DNA of 64,000 bases. Origin: Carposina sasakii. Taxonomy: Eukaryota; Arthropoda; Insecta; Lepidoptera; Carposinidae. Positions 24,696 through 57,569 of this stretch are shown here, in pieces. The stretch is taken from contig CP053157.1 of assembly GCA_014607495.2 (NCBI GenBank), forward strand, positions 7,378,001 through 7,442,000, read 5' to 3'. Under the pieces are notes generated by a model that saw only the letters and a list, made by a program, of their open reading frames with translations, had not been told where the DNA came from and searched no databases. The stretch's first letter is position 1. The number at the start of each line of letters is the position of its first letter. Position numbers and translations under genes: made by a program.

Positions 24696-26380
24696 AGAGA
24701 TAGAGACTTGGTATCAATGGCCGAAATTTGCCGCAAGTGCAGTGCTGCCTTGTAATCAATTTAAATAAAAACGCGCAAATTTGAAGGTGCACTAGAGTCC
24801 GTTTCATAGAAGAGCTCCTAAGCCAATTTAGGAACTAACACAGATAATGTCGTCATACACATCGTACGTAAGTGGTGCTACTTACTGTGTATGTATCATT
24901 CAAAGGAACTATTTAGTGAAATGCACTCTGACTGCAAAAATTTACCTTCAATGATCACCTTTATAACCCTAGCCTACTCAGGTAGGTTGTTGAAGTGACT
25001 CCTTAATTACCTAGCTACCTATGTCCACGCTTTTACGTCAAAATGTGTAGGTAAGATATACCTTGTTAAATTCTTCTTGTTATGTTTGTAATTTAGTTTA
25101 TTTTGATTTATTTTAGTTGTAAGTAGACCTAATAATATCTAATAGTATTGTACCTGTTGAAAACCACCATCGAAAATGCATAAAATAATTAATCTACCTA
25201 CATCGATTCTAAGATAGCTTTAAAAAACTTTAGTTTTAAGTTAATTAAATTAATTTTAATGTAAATTCAACCAAAGTAGGTAGTAATAAACTAGATCTCT
25301 AGTCTTCTGATTTAATCTTATAGCTAAGTATTTAATAATCTACCCTTTTACTGATTACTCTTCAATGCCTAGGTATTGCCTGGCTGTAGCTCACATCCTG
25401 TATAATAATATGAACCTAGGTATTTTTAAAAGATTTTTTAAATTCATGGTCTGTCTTGTGGAATATAATTTGATGTAGGTACCTACTGGGTTTACGAACA
25501 TATTGAATACTTTACCTGATGAAATTATACAGAATGTACAAAATATTCAACTGCTTCTTTTTGCGATTTTTTACAGGACTAGGAAGTAGGTATGTATAAA
25601 ATAATGTAATGTAGCCCAATGTAGGTAAGACCTAAGTTAATATTAAATTTCCCTATCATACAGTTGTTTTTTTTTTCTTGCGTTTTAAGCTAAAAAAAAG
25701 TATTTTCCTTATATAACATCGCTTACTCCAAAGAATACGAATGCTTTTATCTGGTGAAAAAGACATGTGGTAGGTAGATAGTGTTTTATTAAAATGCATG
25801 CATGACTAGAGAGTCTGACGATGACAACGCACGACCCCCTTTTATTTACGTAAACAGCGGTTACCTCTCGTACGTAAGCAGCTTTTCTCATAGTTTCAAT
25901 AGCGTAGAGGTGTTATCACCAAATCATCGTTATTTATATCATTTTTATAGTGAATCAGGAATTCATAAAGAGGTAATACGTGAGTACGCTTACTATGCTG
26001 GAGCATGTTCTCTAGTAGACTGTTCACATAGGTATTGTCCATATTATACCCTGCATTGGAATAAGCCACCTAATTGTTCATTTTTGGAAACTATAACCCG
26101 TCTTTGCGCGGCGATATATGTCACCTGGTGAACCGTATGCGGTCAGACTAGGACCATTCTCATCAGAAGAGAACTACACCTACCAAACACTGAATCAGTC
26201 AATTTTGCGATAGTTTCCAAAAATGCAGATATAGCGGTTTCGAACCACATTATTATAGCCTCGAGAGGTTTGCAGCATTGCATCCAGAAGCGTTCTTCAC
26301 AAGTATCACAGTTTGGCCTTTTATCTTTATTATACCCTATCAAATATGTATCTAGGTACTATAGATCTAGAATAAAAGGA
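24696..26380. other. 3' flank of the receptor gene and unremarkable sequence
   Basis: A polyadenylation signal AATAAA lies near 24764. The open frames at 25802-26131 (+) and 26143-26343 (-) have no recognisable homology and I do not call them genes. Confidence 0.45.
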
Positions 26381-26821
26381 TTCGGCGGAAAAAGCTGGAA
26401 GGGAGCGGTAATTTTCTTGTGAAAATCGAAATTTACTTGTAAATGGCTTGCATGTGTCCGTAAAGTGATGTTTTCTGGTAGATAAGTTATATTTTGATTA
26501 CTTGTGATGTGAATCTAGTGCGCGTGCATGGTTTTATACGCAGGTAAGCTGAGTAAAACTTTAACCGGAATACGATCTCTTCATGGGCCCATGTAAGTTG
26601 TTTCTGCAATTATTTTTCATTTTGACTAACTTTACACTTGTTCTTGAGGATGTTCCCGATATAAAACCATGCACACGCACTAGATTCACATCACAAGTAA
26701 TCAAAATATAACTTATCTACCAGAAAACATCACTTTACGGACACATGCAAGCCATTTACAAATAAATTTTGATTTTCACAAGAAAATTACACCTGCACCC
26801 TTCCAGCTTTTCCCGCCGAAT
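26381..26821. mobile_element. Foldback element with ~160-bp inverted arms
   Basis: The left arm (GATTCGGCGG... to TGCATGGTTTTATA, about 26381-26542) pairs with the right arm (about 26660-26821, TATAAAACCATGCAC... to CCGCCGAATC). Conserved inside are TGGCTTGCATGTGTCCGTAA and GATAAGTTATATTTTGATTA. The arms are about 95% complementary, separated by a ~115-bp spacer. No coding capacity. Confidence 0.8.
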
Positions 26822-27627
26822 CTCAGTTTTGTCACTGTCAACAGTGGTGACAACTTAAGGGTATTATCCCTAAACTTAGGGAGAAATAAGATAACTAGGG
26901 GCTTTTAGGGGCAGAATTTTTTTAGGGGTACAACGACTCAAACGTATATTGTCCATTTCATAGAGTAGTTTCGATGGTGATGACGCTAATTTAGCAATGA
27001 GCTCCTCACTCGTGAGTCATCTTATTTGAGGTCCTCACCGCGGCAAAATTCGAGGGAGGCCTCGTTTTCATTTTACAACACCTCACACCTCATCCTCGTT
27101 TTACATACTTAGATACTTATCACGGTCGAAATATTTGCGTGCACCCGCAATCTCCTCACTCATTCTACAACTCACCTCATTCACTCACTGAACGAATGAA
27201 CAGAAACGAAACATGCTCGCGAGTCGAGTCGTCTCCGTCGTCGAGGCTCTTTCACTCACTCACTTACTCAATAATATCTGTCACGATTGTAAGTCTTATG
27301 ACCGTGACATAGATTATATTTTAGTTGAACGAGGTGAACACCTCAAATGTGAGGTATTAGGCGATGAGTCGCGAGCGCGACTCGAGGTTCGATACCATTC
27401 ACTCAATCAATATCCAGTCTTATTAGAGTTGCTTTTGGTTAAATGAGGTAAACACCTCAAAATGAGAATTGAGGTCAAGTTACCCATCGCTACAATTACT
27501 ATGTGCATGACCACATTTTCTGTGTCACTGCATACTATGACACGGACAAGGTATGCAATCCTAGTAGTACAGTAAAATTCAAAAATCTTGGGGTAAAATT
27601 GGATGTGGGTTGGCAACACTGACTGTC
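26822..27627. other. Intergenic with repeated GAGGTxAACACCTC palindromes
   Basis: Short CCTCACTC/GAGGT motifs are scattered on both strands between 27000 and 27480, including GAGGTGAACACCTC (27332) and GAGGTAAACACCTC (27446). This looks like the edge of an old transposon; no coding signal. Confidence 0.4.
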
Positions 27628-27734
27628 AATGTCAACACAGGACTTTTGGCGGGAAGGTCAAACCAGAAGGGCGGAATTTTAAAACTTTTTTCGATTAAAT
27701 TGTTTAAAACCCTTTAAAACTATTAATACGAATA

Positions 27735-28873
27735 ATGGACGACGAGGAGGAAGACAGAAATCGTGGTCACAAAAGAAAATACAAACTCCATGACTCGACG
27801 GAACCTAAAGATAAGTACAAAAGATTTTCCAAAAGTGGCTACCAACGTCTGTACCCAACTGATGCTAAGTTGAACAACAATTCGTTCAAAGTTTACGTCC
27901 AAGGTATTAATCCAGGGGACCGTCTGGGAAATAAGAACCCCAAGACGATCACAGACCTGTTCAAAAAATATTTCAAAGGAATTACTTCAATTAAAAGAGT
28001 TACCTCAAGCAAAATAGAAATTACTTTCTCTGGTCCCATTAATGCAAACAATCTAATTAAGAATGACACCTTTCTCACTACCAACAAACTGAAAGCATTT
28101 ATTCCAGCTAATCTAATAGAAAAAACGGGAATAATTAGATACGTACCAATCGACATATCTAATGAACAATTATATCAAGACCTAACTTCAGACTTTGAGA
28201 TAATAGCTATAAGGAGATTCACCAAGAAAGTAGGAGAGGAAATAATTCCTCTTCAAACCGTCAGCATCACCTTATGTCAAATACCCTCCCACAATACGTC
28301 TATGCCTTTGGTGGTTGGTGCTATAAAATTTACGAATATGTCCCACCACTCATGCAGTGTTTTAAATGCTTAAAATTTAATCATTCAGCAAATATATGTA
28401 AAAGTAAACAGGTATGCTCCATATGTTCCGGAGACCATCATTTTAAAGAATGCAATAATGACAGCAAACTAAAATGTATAAATTGTGGAGGTGAACATTT
28501 GGCCATTTCCCGTACTTGTCCAGTAAAACTACAAAAAATTAATGACAAAAAAAATAAAATAACCTATGCAAGTGCAACAGCCTCACCTACTCTATCAATT
28601 TTAAATAATTATAATAAAGAATTCCCTAAATTGAAAACAATAGATACAAGTTCACAGGATAAAATATTACCTCCCAACAAAGAAAATGCAACAAAAGAAG
28701 CAAAAAAAGTTGATATTAGTATAACAGATATTATAAATGCAATAGTCAACGATAAAAAAATTCTCAATGCTATGCTATCTACAATCCTTACCATAGGAAA
28801 CAAGAGTGATGGCCAAATATTCACCTCGGCAATGATTAAAGATAATTTAATTAATAACTTAAATAATGGGTAA
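27735..28873 (+). pseudogene. Retrotransposon ORF1 (Gag-like, three zinc knuckles), one frameshift
   Basis: The frame opens at 27735 with an acidic/basic N-terminus (MDDEEEDRNRGHKRKYK) and an RRM-like middle part (SFKVYVQGIN near residue 50). It then breaks: in a short T-run near 28272 one base seems lost and the homologous reading continues in another frame (TLPQYVYAFGGWCYKIYEYV). Three zinc knuckles follow: CFKCLKFNHSANIC, CSICSGDHHFKEC and CINCGGEHLAISRTC. In this family they bind the element's RNA and package it. The end overlaps the ORF2 ATG by eight bases (ATGGGTAA). Confidence 0.88.
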
Positions 28874-29531
28874 TGTAAATAATGATACACATTTAAGAAT
28901 CTGCCAATTTAATGTACAAAGTATAAATAAGAAAAAGCCATTAATTATCGAATTTTTATTTGAAAATAATATAGATATCATGATGCTCAATGAAACTTGG
29001 TTAACTAAGAAAAAAACTTTATGTATACCTAAATATAACTTTATATACAAAAATGCCAAGAATGAACATGGCGGAGTAGGTATCTTAATAAGAGACAACA
29101 TAAAATATACTATACTTAACACAGGTTTTAATGAACTCATACAAACTGTAGCAATATCTGTTGAAACTTCTGTTGGCAATTGCTCTTTACTATGCGTATA
29201 CTGTCCTCCCAAAGGTGGAAAATTTAACACTAATAAACTTAAAAAGATAATCACTTCTCTACCACAACCAATAATAATTTCAGGTGATCTGAATGCACAT
29301 CATGTAGCCTTTGGCTGCTATATCACTAAAAGCAGAGGAAACAGCATATATGACTTAATAGATCAATGTAACTTGTGTATTATGAACACAGGAAATCCAA
29401 CCACAGTTTCTTCTCCTCTTAGGCAACAATCAGCCATAGATGTTACACTTGTAAGCCCAACATTAGCTCCTCTTTGTAATTGGACCACTATCCTATGTTC
29501 ACAACAATCCTACAAACGCACTTCTGGGTAG
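28866..29531 (+). pseudogene. Retrotransposon ORF2, endonuclease domain (truncated)
   Basis: 221 residues of an exonuclease-endonuclease-phosphatase (APE-type) domain. QFNVQSINKK at the start, MMLNETWL with the catalytic Glu, a GGVGILIRD block, ISGDLNAHHVAFG and the SAIDVTLVSP end are all recognisable. The terminal SDH motif is lost: the frame stops soon after CSQQSYKRTSG. This domain would nick target DNA to prime reverse transcription. Loss of the end makes it inactive. Confidence 0.85.
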
Positions 29532-30080
29532 TGATACACTATCCTAAAATTTTTACACAGTCAAAACAGAATGGTGGAATGACAGAATTAACACCAATTT
29601 TATAGACAATACAAAGAGGGAGGGTAATGTTGAGGGAGTGTATGTAAGTATGTATGTAGAATCCTTGATGATTTTGATGTATGCTCTTTGGGAAAGTACT
29701 TATATAACAAAGCAGATTGGATAAACTACAAACGCACTTCTGAACATTATTTTAGCGATTATATACAAGTAAATTCACAAAGGAAGATCCTATTGACTCT
29801 TATTATTCCTTTACAAGAATCGTTACAATTACTACAAGATATTTAAGTACATTCCTAAAATTTTTAGGTTTCTTCCGAACAATAAATCAGTCAAAACAGT
29901 AGAGCTAAAGCTTCTATTAAAACTCCAGTCCCATGGTGGAATGATGCTATTGTAGAGATGCAGTCCTGAAAAGCAAACAGGCTCTATTATTCTATAAATT
30001 CTAGACCACCGGACATCTAAGCGCTTGTTTTTTTCATGTACATTATTTGGTTCATTTTTAAGCAGTTGGGTTTTTGGATT
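29532..30080 (+). pseudogene. Scrambled segment between endonuclease and RT
   Basis: Two short blocks occur twice: ACAAACGCACTTCTG at 29514 and 29727, and CAGTCAAAACAG...ATGGTGGAATGA near 29561 and 29889. Fragments of the expected linker can be read in changing frames (YNKADWINYKRTSEHYFSDY near 29708-29760). Internal duplication plus small indels explain the lost frame. Confidence 0.6.
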
Positions 30081-32914
30081 TTTTTAAATTATGTTTATTT
30101 TGTAGAATATAAACGTATTGATGCAATAAAAAAGCTAACCATTAGTGAACAGAAAAGGGATAGTTGGAAGTCATTATGTCAATCTTTTAATAGAACAACA
30201 CCTATAAGTAGAATATGGAATTATATTAGAAGATTCAAACGTGCCAGTACAAGCAGCAATAAAGTTAAGAATGACACATGGTTATCACAATTTATGGACA
30301 CACTGGCACCTGAATCTCCTAATGAGAAAAACATAAATATGGAAATTTTTAAAAACATATTTACCAAACCAGAAAGTGAAAACAGTAAATATTTAACCTC
30401 TCCCTTTATCTTTCAAGAATTTATTAGATCTTTAGAATCCAGAAAAGACACTACTCCTGGTTTAGATAATTTTCCATACAAACTTATAAAAATCTCCATA
30501 ACAATGCACAATTAATACTTCTACAAATCTTTAATCAATTATGGCATTACAACCTTATTCCAAAGGAATGGAAATCACAATGTGTGATTCCCATTCTTAA
30601 ACCAGACAAACCACCTGATGAATATTCTTCTTATAGACCTATATCATTATCATCCTGCATAGGTAAATTGTTTGAGAATATGCTTAAAGTTAGACTAGAT
30701 TACTTTATGGAATCCAACAATCTCTTACCTGAATACCAATTTGGCTTCCGCAGAGGAAGAAGTGCTGTTGACAGTTTTACTTCTCTGATTTCTGACATAA
30801 GGACTTCATATTATGCCAAAAAAGTCACAGTTTGTGCATTCCTTGATATAAAAGGAGCGTTTGACAATATCAATCTGGAAGTTCTGGTCAATACCTTGGA
30901 TTCCATAGGGTTACCTGGAAAAGTCATCGAATGGATTTTTCACTTTCTGTTTGATAGAACTTTGTATATAAAATTTAATAACAAAATTCAAGGTCCAAGA
31001 AATGTATATAAGGGCACTACTCAAGGAGCAACACTTTCACCTCTAATTTTCAATATGTATCTTGCTAACATCAAAAGTTATATAGATTTAGATTCACTGA
31101 ATATACTACAATTTGCAGATGATATTGTTTTGTATACCAGTGACTCAGAAATAGACTCTGCAATTAATACTTTAAATAGTGGTTTACAACAACTCAACAA
31201 CTACTATTCTCATTTAAAACTCACAGTATGTCCAGAAAAAAGTGCAGCTATAGTATTCAATGAATCTAATACCAGTCTGCCTCAATCTAAACTCATTAAA
31301 TACAATAATGTAAATATACCACAGACAAAAAACAAGAAGTTTTTAGGTGTATTTTTAGACTCAAAATTATCTTTTGATAAACATATTAATTATATTATAG
31401 GCAATGCTAGTAGAGGACTGAACATATTAAGATGCCTTGCAGGGACTTACTGGGGTGCAGACCCACAAATATTAAGTGTGCTATATAAAAGTATAGTTAG
31501 AAGCCACTTAGATTACAGTGCTTTAGCCTACATGAGTGCTAGTCCTTGTATACTCAAAAAACTAGATGTATTACAGAATAAAGCTTTGAGAATAATAACA
31601 GGTGCTATGTGTAGCACTCCCATAAATTCAATGGAAGTAGAGAGCTGTATACCTCCTCTAATAATAAGAAGAATCTATTTTGCTGAGAGATTCTGTATAA
31701 AAAACTTATCATTAAAAAGTAAAGTAGTTCTGGAAAGTATTAAACCAAATTTTAACCTTTTAAACAGCCAAAATAATGTTATAGTTTCAGATCTGAAACA
31801 TGGTATTTCCCCCCCAATTTTGAAAATTATGAAATACATGAACAGAAAATGCAATAATTTATATAATAACCAGTTATTACCATTTTATACTTATCCATAT
31901 GAATGCAACACATTAGATATTAAAATTAATGTTTTCAGAATTAGTAACAAATATGATTTTCTGAGAGCAATAGGACAAAAACATGGTTTTTATAGAATTT
32001 ACACAGATGCATGTAAAGGTGATTCAGTAGTTCGATCTGCTATCTATGACCCACAAACAAAATATTCTCAAAGTTTTAGACTGGACAATAATCTAAGCAT
32101 CTTCTCAGCTGAAGCACATGCTATAATAAAAGCTTTACAATATGTAAAAAGTGTAAATAGTATACCTAAACATTGTATTATAATAACTGATAGCTTAAGT
32201 GTTTTAGAATGTATAAATAGTAATAATATATATAGCTCAAACTATCTAATTTCATTGATTAAATATTCACTACTCGAACTAACTACAATCAAACTAGAAT
32301 TTATGTGGGTTCCATCACATAAAGGTATAGACGGAAATGAGATTGCTGACAGAACATGTTATTTAGGCATAAATGAAATAGATATAAATAACCTTCATGT
32401 CCCGAGAGAAGACTACAATAACATGATAAACATAACATGCAAAACATTATGGCAAGACCTATGGAAGCTAACACTAGAAGATAAAGGGAAATGGTATGGA
32501 GAAATTCAAGTTAACTTACCCGTTAAACCCTGGTACAAATCATATAAAGGTGTCATAAACAGAGAGTTCATCACAATAATCAATAGACTTAGATTTGGTC
32601 ACAATCGGTCCCCCGCCCATCTAAATCGTTTGAATATAATAAATAGCGCAGACTGCCCATATCCCAACTGCACAAATTCAAATTGCGATGCAAAGCATTT
32701 AATTGAAGAGTGTCCGAATTTTAAAGAAGAACGACACACATATTTCTCTTCACACATAACTCTGAAACAAAAAAAACAGGAACAGCTCTATGATGACGAA
32801 CAGGAAGGAAACGAAACTGTGGTAAACCCGATAAACTTGAAGAAAATGTTACAAAACGCTGAAAACTACCAAAATCTATATACATTTATCAGAAAAACGG
32901 AAATTGAAATTTAA
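30081..32914 (+). pseudogene. Retrotransposon ORF2, reverse transcriptase and RNase H
   Basis: A first part reads to about 30500 (PISRIWNYIRRFKR, DTTPGLDNFPYKLI). A one-base shift near 30497 moves the frame, which then runs to 32914. RT motifs: RPISLSSCIGKLFENM, FLDIKGAFDNI, GTTQGATLSPLIFN and the catalytic FADDIVLY. The RNase H domain follows with all expected acidic residues: IYTDACKG, FSAEAHAI, IITDSLS and WVPSHKGIDGNEIAD. A C-terminal Cys/His cluster (CPYPNCTNSNCDAKHLIEEC) is typical of such ORF2s. Apart from the frameshift the enzyme core is intact. Confidence 0.9.
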
Positions 32915-33110
32915 AGAAAAATAGAAGAAATTGAGTAAAGTGAATAGTGTTCTGTAGTGAAGTGTTAATATTAATTAGACTATAACCTTTTATTCTTATA
33001 TATTTTTACATATTATTCTTTGTATATTTAGTTAGGCGATTGTTCAAATATTGTTATGGTGAAAGGACTTGTACCAGTGCCAATAAATACTTAAAAAAAA
33101 AAAAAAAAAA

Positions 33111-33663
33111 AATGTCAACGCAGATTTGCAATTTTGTCGCAGCTGTGAAGACTGCAGTTTTGTGTTTTGTGCTTTTAAGATTTGAATTCTTGTTTATTGT
33201 TGAGTAATCCAATATTTCTAGCTTTAAAACTCATACATAACGTGTAAAATATACTTAATACTAATAATAAATAAGTGGGTTAACTCTTCACTTGTACGGT
33301 AAACGAATACTCTACAACATAGCGGTAAATTACCCCTAATTTCATAAATAAATAATTCGAATATAGCTACATACTACAGACGTACTTATCACTTGATAAT
33401 TGATATGTAACAAACGATTTACTATATGACCTTAGACGCACTCATTGCTATTGTATAAATAGCGAAATCTTGATTTTTCACATGTGCAACACCCTCATTA
33501 TTTTAATAGAACAGACTTCTTTATTAATTACAATATTACAAATTACAAAAACCTACCTACCTATTTGTGTCCAAATAAATAATTTAATATTAATTTTTTT
33601 TATTATAGTTCCGCAACAGTATATTTAATTACTGTAAATGTGTTGATAAGTACCTACATCATC
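33111..33663 (+). promoter_or_regulatory. Presumptive phtf promoter and 5' UTR
   Basis: AT-rich sequence between the retrotransposon's poly-A end and the phtf start codon. No TATA box is obvious. The retrotransposon sits directly upstream, so promoter elements must lie within these 550 bases or beyond the insertion. Confidence 0.4.
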
Positions 33664-53945
<20,282 letters not shown>

Positions 53946-56900
53946 AAGGAAATATCCTTGTGCTAGTCTAGTGAGAGAATTAATCTATTTGGGGAATTAA
54001 GGATGATTTAATAATGGTAAGAGAAGTTGGCAAACATATACTATGGTAAGTGAATGGATGGTAAAAAAATTCTATCAAGTATATTCTTCCTAAACTTTTC
54101 AAGGTTTTCCTCTCGCGCTAAAATTAGGTCGCTTGTTAATTTTATTTCTATAATCTGTATCTAGACAAAATAAATCGTTCATAGAGCGTCGCACACAGTT
54201 ATGTGGGTGGATCCAATAAAAAGTGAAAGATCTTTGAAAATAACATTGGACATTGATACCTTCATAAATTTTTTTCTTCAAAATTGACTAATTCTACTCT
54301 ACCATTTTCACACTAACCGATATGATTCAATTGATAAGGCATTGCATTAATTATAGCTATCCAAAGATTTTCAAGTTTGATTGAAAAATCATACCGTGAA
54401 AATGGCTTGGCTATGAACGTCAAAATAAACGATATTTCTTTATTTCCTTATCATTTATGTTCTTCAACTCCTCAATTATGTTTTCTAGTTGAAACTGCAA
54501 TATAAATTAATTATCATCTACTATGTAGCTAGAAATCAATAATTAAGTTTAATATGCCTACTTATTTAGGATAAGGGTAATTTCTACAAATTGTAGAAAT
54601 GTTAATAGTCTGTTAATTTTAGGTGTACTTTGAAAGGTGCAGTAATATGATTTCTAGATTTCTAGGCGCTTTATATACCTAATCGAGTAGATACCTATAA
54701 CATTACAAATCTTAGACACTAACTACTTCCTTATATTTTTTTCTTCTGTTATGACTAGAGTTTGTAATTTTGTACATAACTGCTGAAACTGTGTGAAATT
54801 ACAGGGCATCACAAAACGTTATATTGTGGTTACTTTTCATCGTCCGAAAGTTCGAAAATATTACAAGTGTACAAAAATATAACAAGCAAAAACTTCTACT
54901 TACATTATGGCTGTTTGACAAAATAGAATATCGAAGGCTAGTCCTAGGCATAAAGTATTTTTAATAGGAACTAAAACCTAATCTTTCTAATTTGGATAAC
55001 AGGAATTTTTTTGAACATCTCTGTTCCTAAAAGGTAATCCTTTTATATGTATTAATATTTTCTAATGTAATTAAAGTAAGTTAGTGACATCACTGACGTA
55101 AGTGCGTTAATATCTTGAATGGAATATTTTAATGTGGGTCTATTGAACACGTCATATTAAAAACATGTAACATATTAAGTGTTAATTTATCTCAGAATTT
55201 ACAATGTTAAATGTTATTTTTAAGTATAATTAAATTACCTATAGATCAAATCATTAGATTCATAGTGAACTTGACCTGTCATGTTGATCTCATTTCTGTT
55301 TAGTTTATAGTTATTATAGCCATTTAGTAAACTTTGCAATATTCAAAATTTACAACGACACTTCCAGTATATCTGGAATAACTAATCTGCTTATTATGAT
55401 AATTTATATTAGAAATTAATTGAAATTAGTCCAATACCTACACTTATTTTTTATGAATTTTGAGTCATTTTTTCTGATTATGTATACTTACTATTTTACG
55501 CAATAAAAATACAAATGTAGTATTCCTACCTACATAATTATGTTCTAAGCTTACGTTTTTAAACAGGTTAAACCAAAATGACCTATATTGTTGCTTATCG
55601 CAAATAAAATTTTGTACAAAATCATTAGATATTTAATTTCACATAAAACTCCGTTATTAACACGTTTAGACGCCACATATAATTGTCACCGGGGTCCCGG
55701 TGACCTCACAGGATAGGGCACAGATAAGCGTCAAAATTCTGTCTTTAGGTAATCTCGTCATGTACCGATGACCTTTTTTGTACTGGTTGCATTTAAGGTA
55801 TTAAAATTAAATGATCGATTCACTTTTACTCTCGCTGTGAGGGAGATCCAGCTTATCCAGGATGATTAACCTTAGACTAATTATTTTTCAATCGAATAGA
55901 GGTTCCTCATCGACACGTTTCCTCATAGGAAGCCTCCATTTTCGCGCGTTCCCGAACCGCTATCGTTGATGCCAAGCGACTGAATGTTACTTTGTCTAAA
56001 GCGGCAGAACCCTAGGCATTGCGCGTCTTGGAGGACATTGTGGTCCATTTAGGCCGCCACAGTCAAAAGAAAACTTAAAATTAGTTTATTCTGTCCCTCT
56101 CTTGACTAATTAATTAGGTTTAAGTGTGGCGGCCAGAATCGATCACGTTGTGGCATTTGCGAAATTTAAATGAAACAATTAAAAGTTAACTTACCGATTT
56201 TATTAATAACAAAAGAATAGCACAATTTACACTAAATTCGCACATAAATTTAACCTAAAACATTTGAATTTTATTGGTATGAACTTATAGATAAAACGTA
56301 AGGCAAGTAGACGAACTTAAAACTGAAGCCAGGAGATAATCTGAATGAGAACCTTACTCTTTACCCTGAGGCACGAAAAGTTACTTTATCAATCTAATGA
56401 TTTGCGCGCTTAGTTTGCTATGAGTTAAATCATTTGGACTAAATCTTGTTGAACTCATGCATTTATTTAGCTTAATTCCAAAAATTCTAAAGCAAAATAT
56501 CTATTTGCCAGTACCTACCTATCACTTTTTTGTACTGCAATCAAACTGAGGTGTCGTGAAAACTAATGTGATGATGTTTTGAGCTCAATAAACGCATAAA
56601 ACTACATAACATTATTAGTTCTGTCGTAATACCTAATATACCTACGTAAGTAAGTGCTGAGACTAAAACTTAAAAATAATATAGACTATTGGTTTACCAC
56701 ACATAGAACCATTCAAAATAACAAAGTCTCTTTAAACTGTCTGGAGACAAACACAAAACATCATCTCGTAATTCATATATTAATAAGAAATACATAGCTA
56801 TGTATCTGTTTTGGTAATCCTAATTTACATAGAGATCCTATCTGAACTATTAGGAAAATAAATATTTTATACTTGACAGCATTTTTTAGAAATTGAGATT

Positions 56901-57569
56901 GTGATAGTAGCATGTAGATAAATAAACTACATGTTAGGAATTCTAAAAAAAAAACAAATAAATGTAAATTAACTGATTGGAAAATTATAGCTCTAATTTA
57001 TTGTTAAAATTTAGACTTTTGTCGTAAAACTAAAATTTTTACATATCAGATACGAAACAAAATGTAAAATGACTTACACTATTTTTTTCCCTCACAGTAT
57101 TGCTGTCACAAAAACATGTTATCCTTAACCATTACTACTTAAATATCATCTTAAAAATTTTAAATGTCTACTTCACGTCTCTTGTAAAAAACTGCAAATT
57201 TTAAATATGCCCCAAAACATTTCCTGCTTACAATTAGACTAGCTGTGTGCGAGAATTTGTCGATAAATTGCTTTCCAGTTGTAAAATTACTTTGAACTTA
57301 TTAACAGTAAGCCTATGTCTCATTTCTAAAGTTAAAACTTACATAAGATTGGATCCAGCAGCATGTAGTTTCACTACAAAATGTATGCAAAAACACTGTC
57401 TATCTGGACCAAAATCAAATTGGGCCTATCAATAAACAAAGCAAACTGTTTAAATTTTCATAAATAGTAACTAAAATAATTAGACCCTCGATAATACGTA
57501 CAATAGGGAATAAGAGACACAGTAAATTAACTTTTGGTCACATACATTTCATTGAACAAATACTTGAGT
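53946..57569. other. Convergent intergenic region between phtf and luc7l
   Basis: Holds the 3' UTRs of the two convergent genes. AATAAA candidates for phtf include one near 54424. A short palindrome GTCACCGGGGTCCCGGTGAC lies at 55686-55705. Near 56049-56134 GGCCGCCAC faces GTGGCGGCC. No exon, RNA gene or recognisable transposon protein seen in 3.6 kb. Confidence 0.5.

Larger units (their letters stand above)
27641..33110 (+). mobile_element. Near full-length non-LTR retrotransposon (Gag, endonuclease, RT, RNase H, poly-A)
   Basis: The 5.47-kb element ends in an 18-bp A-run (33093-33110). It is flanked by AATGTCAACACAG (27628-27640) and AATGTCAACGCAG (33111-33123), a 12-of-13 target duplication. 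Order: 5' UTR, Gag-like ORF1 (27735-28873, one frameshift), ORF2 endonuclease (28866-29531), a scrambled segment (29532-30080), then RT and RNase H (to 32914). Zinc-knuckle ORF1 plus an ORF2 with C-terminal RNase H resembles the I/Loa group; the exact clade is uncertain. Frameshifts make it inactive, but the near-identical duplications and clean tail suggest a fairly young insertion. It ends 553 bp upstream of the phtf start codon. Confidence 0.92.

Noticed and set aside
25802..26343. Open frames on both strands downstream of the receptor gene
   Set aside because: No domain or splice support. They could be transposon-derived, but I cannot show it.
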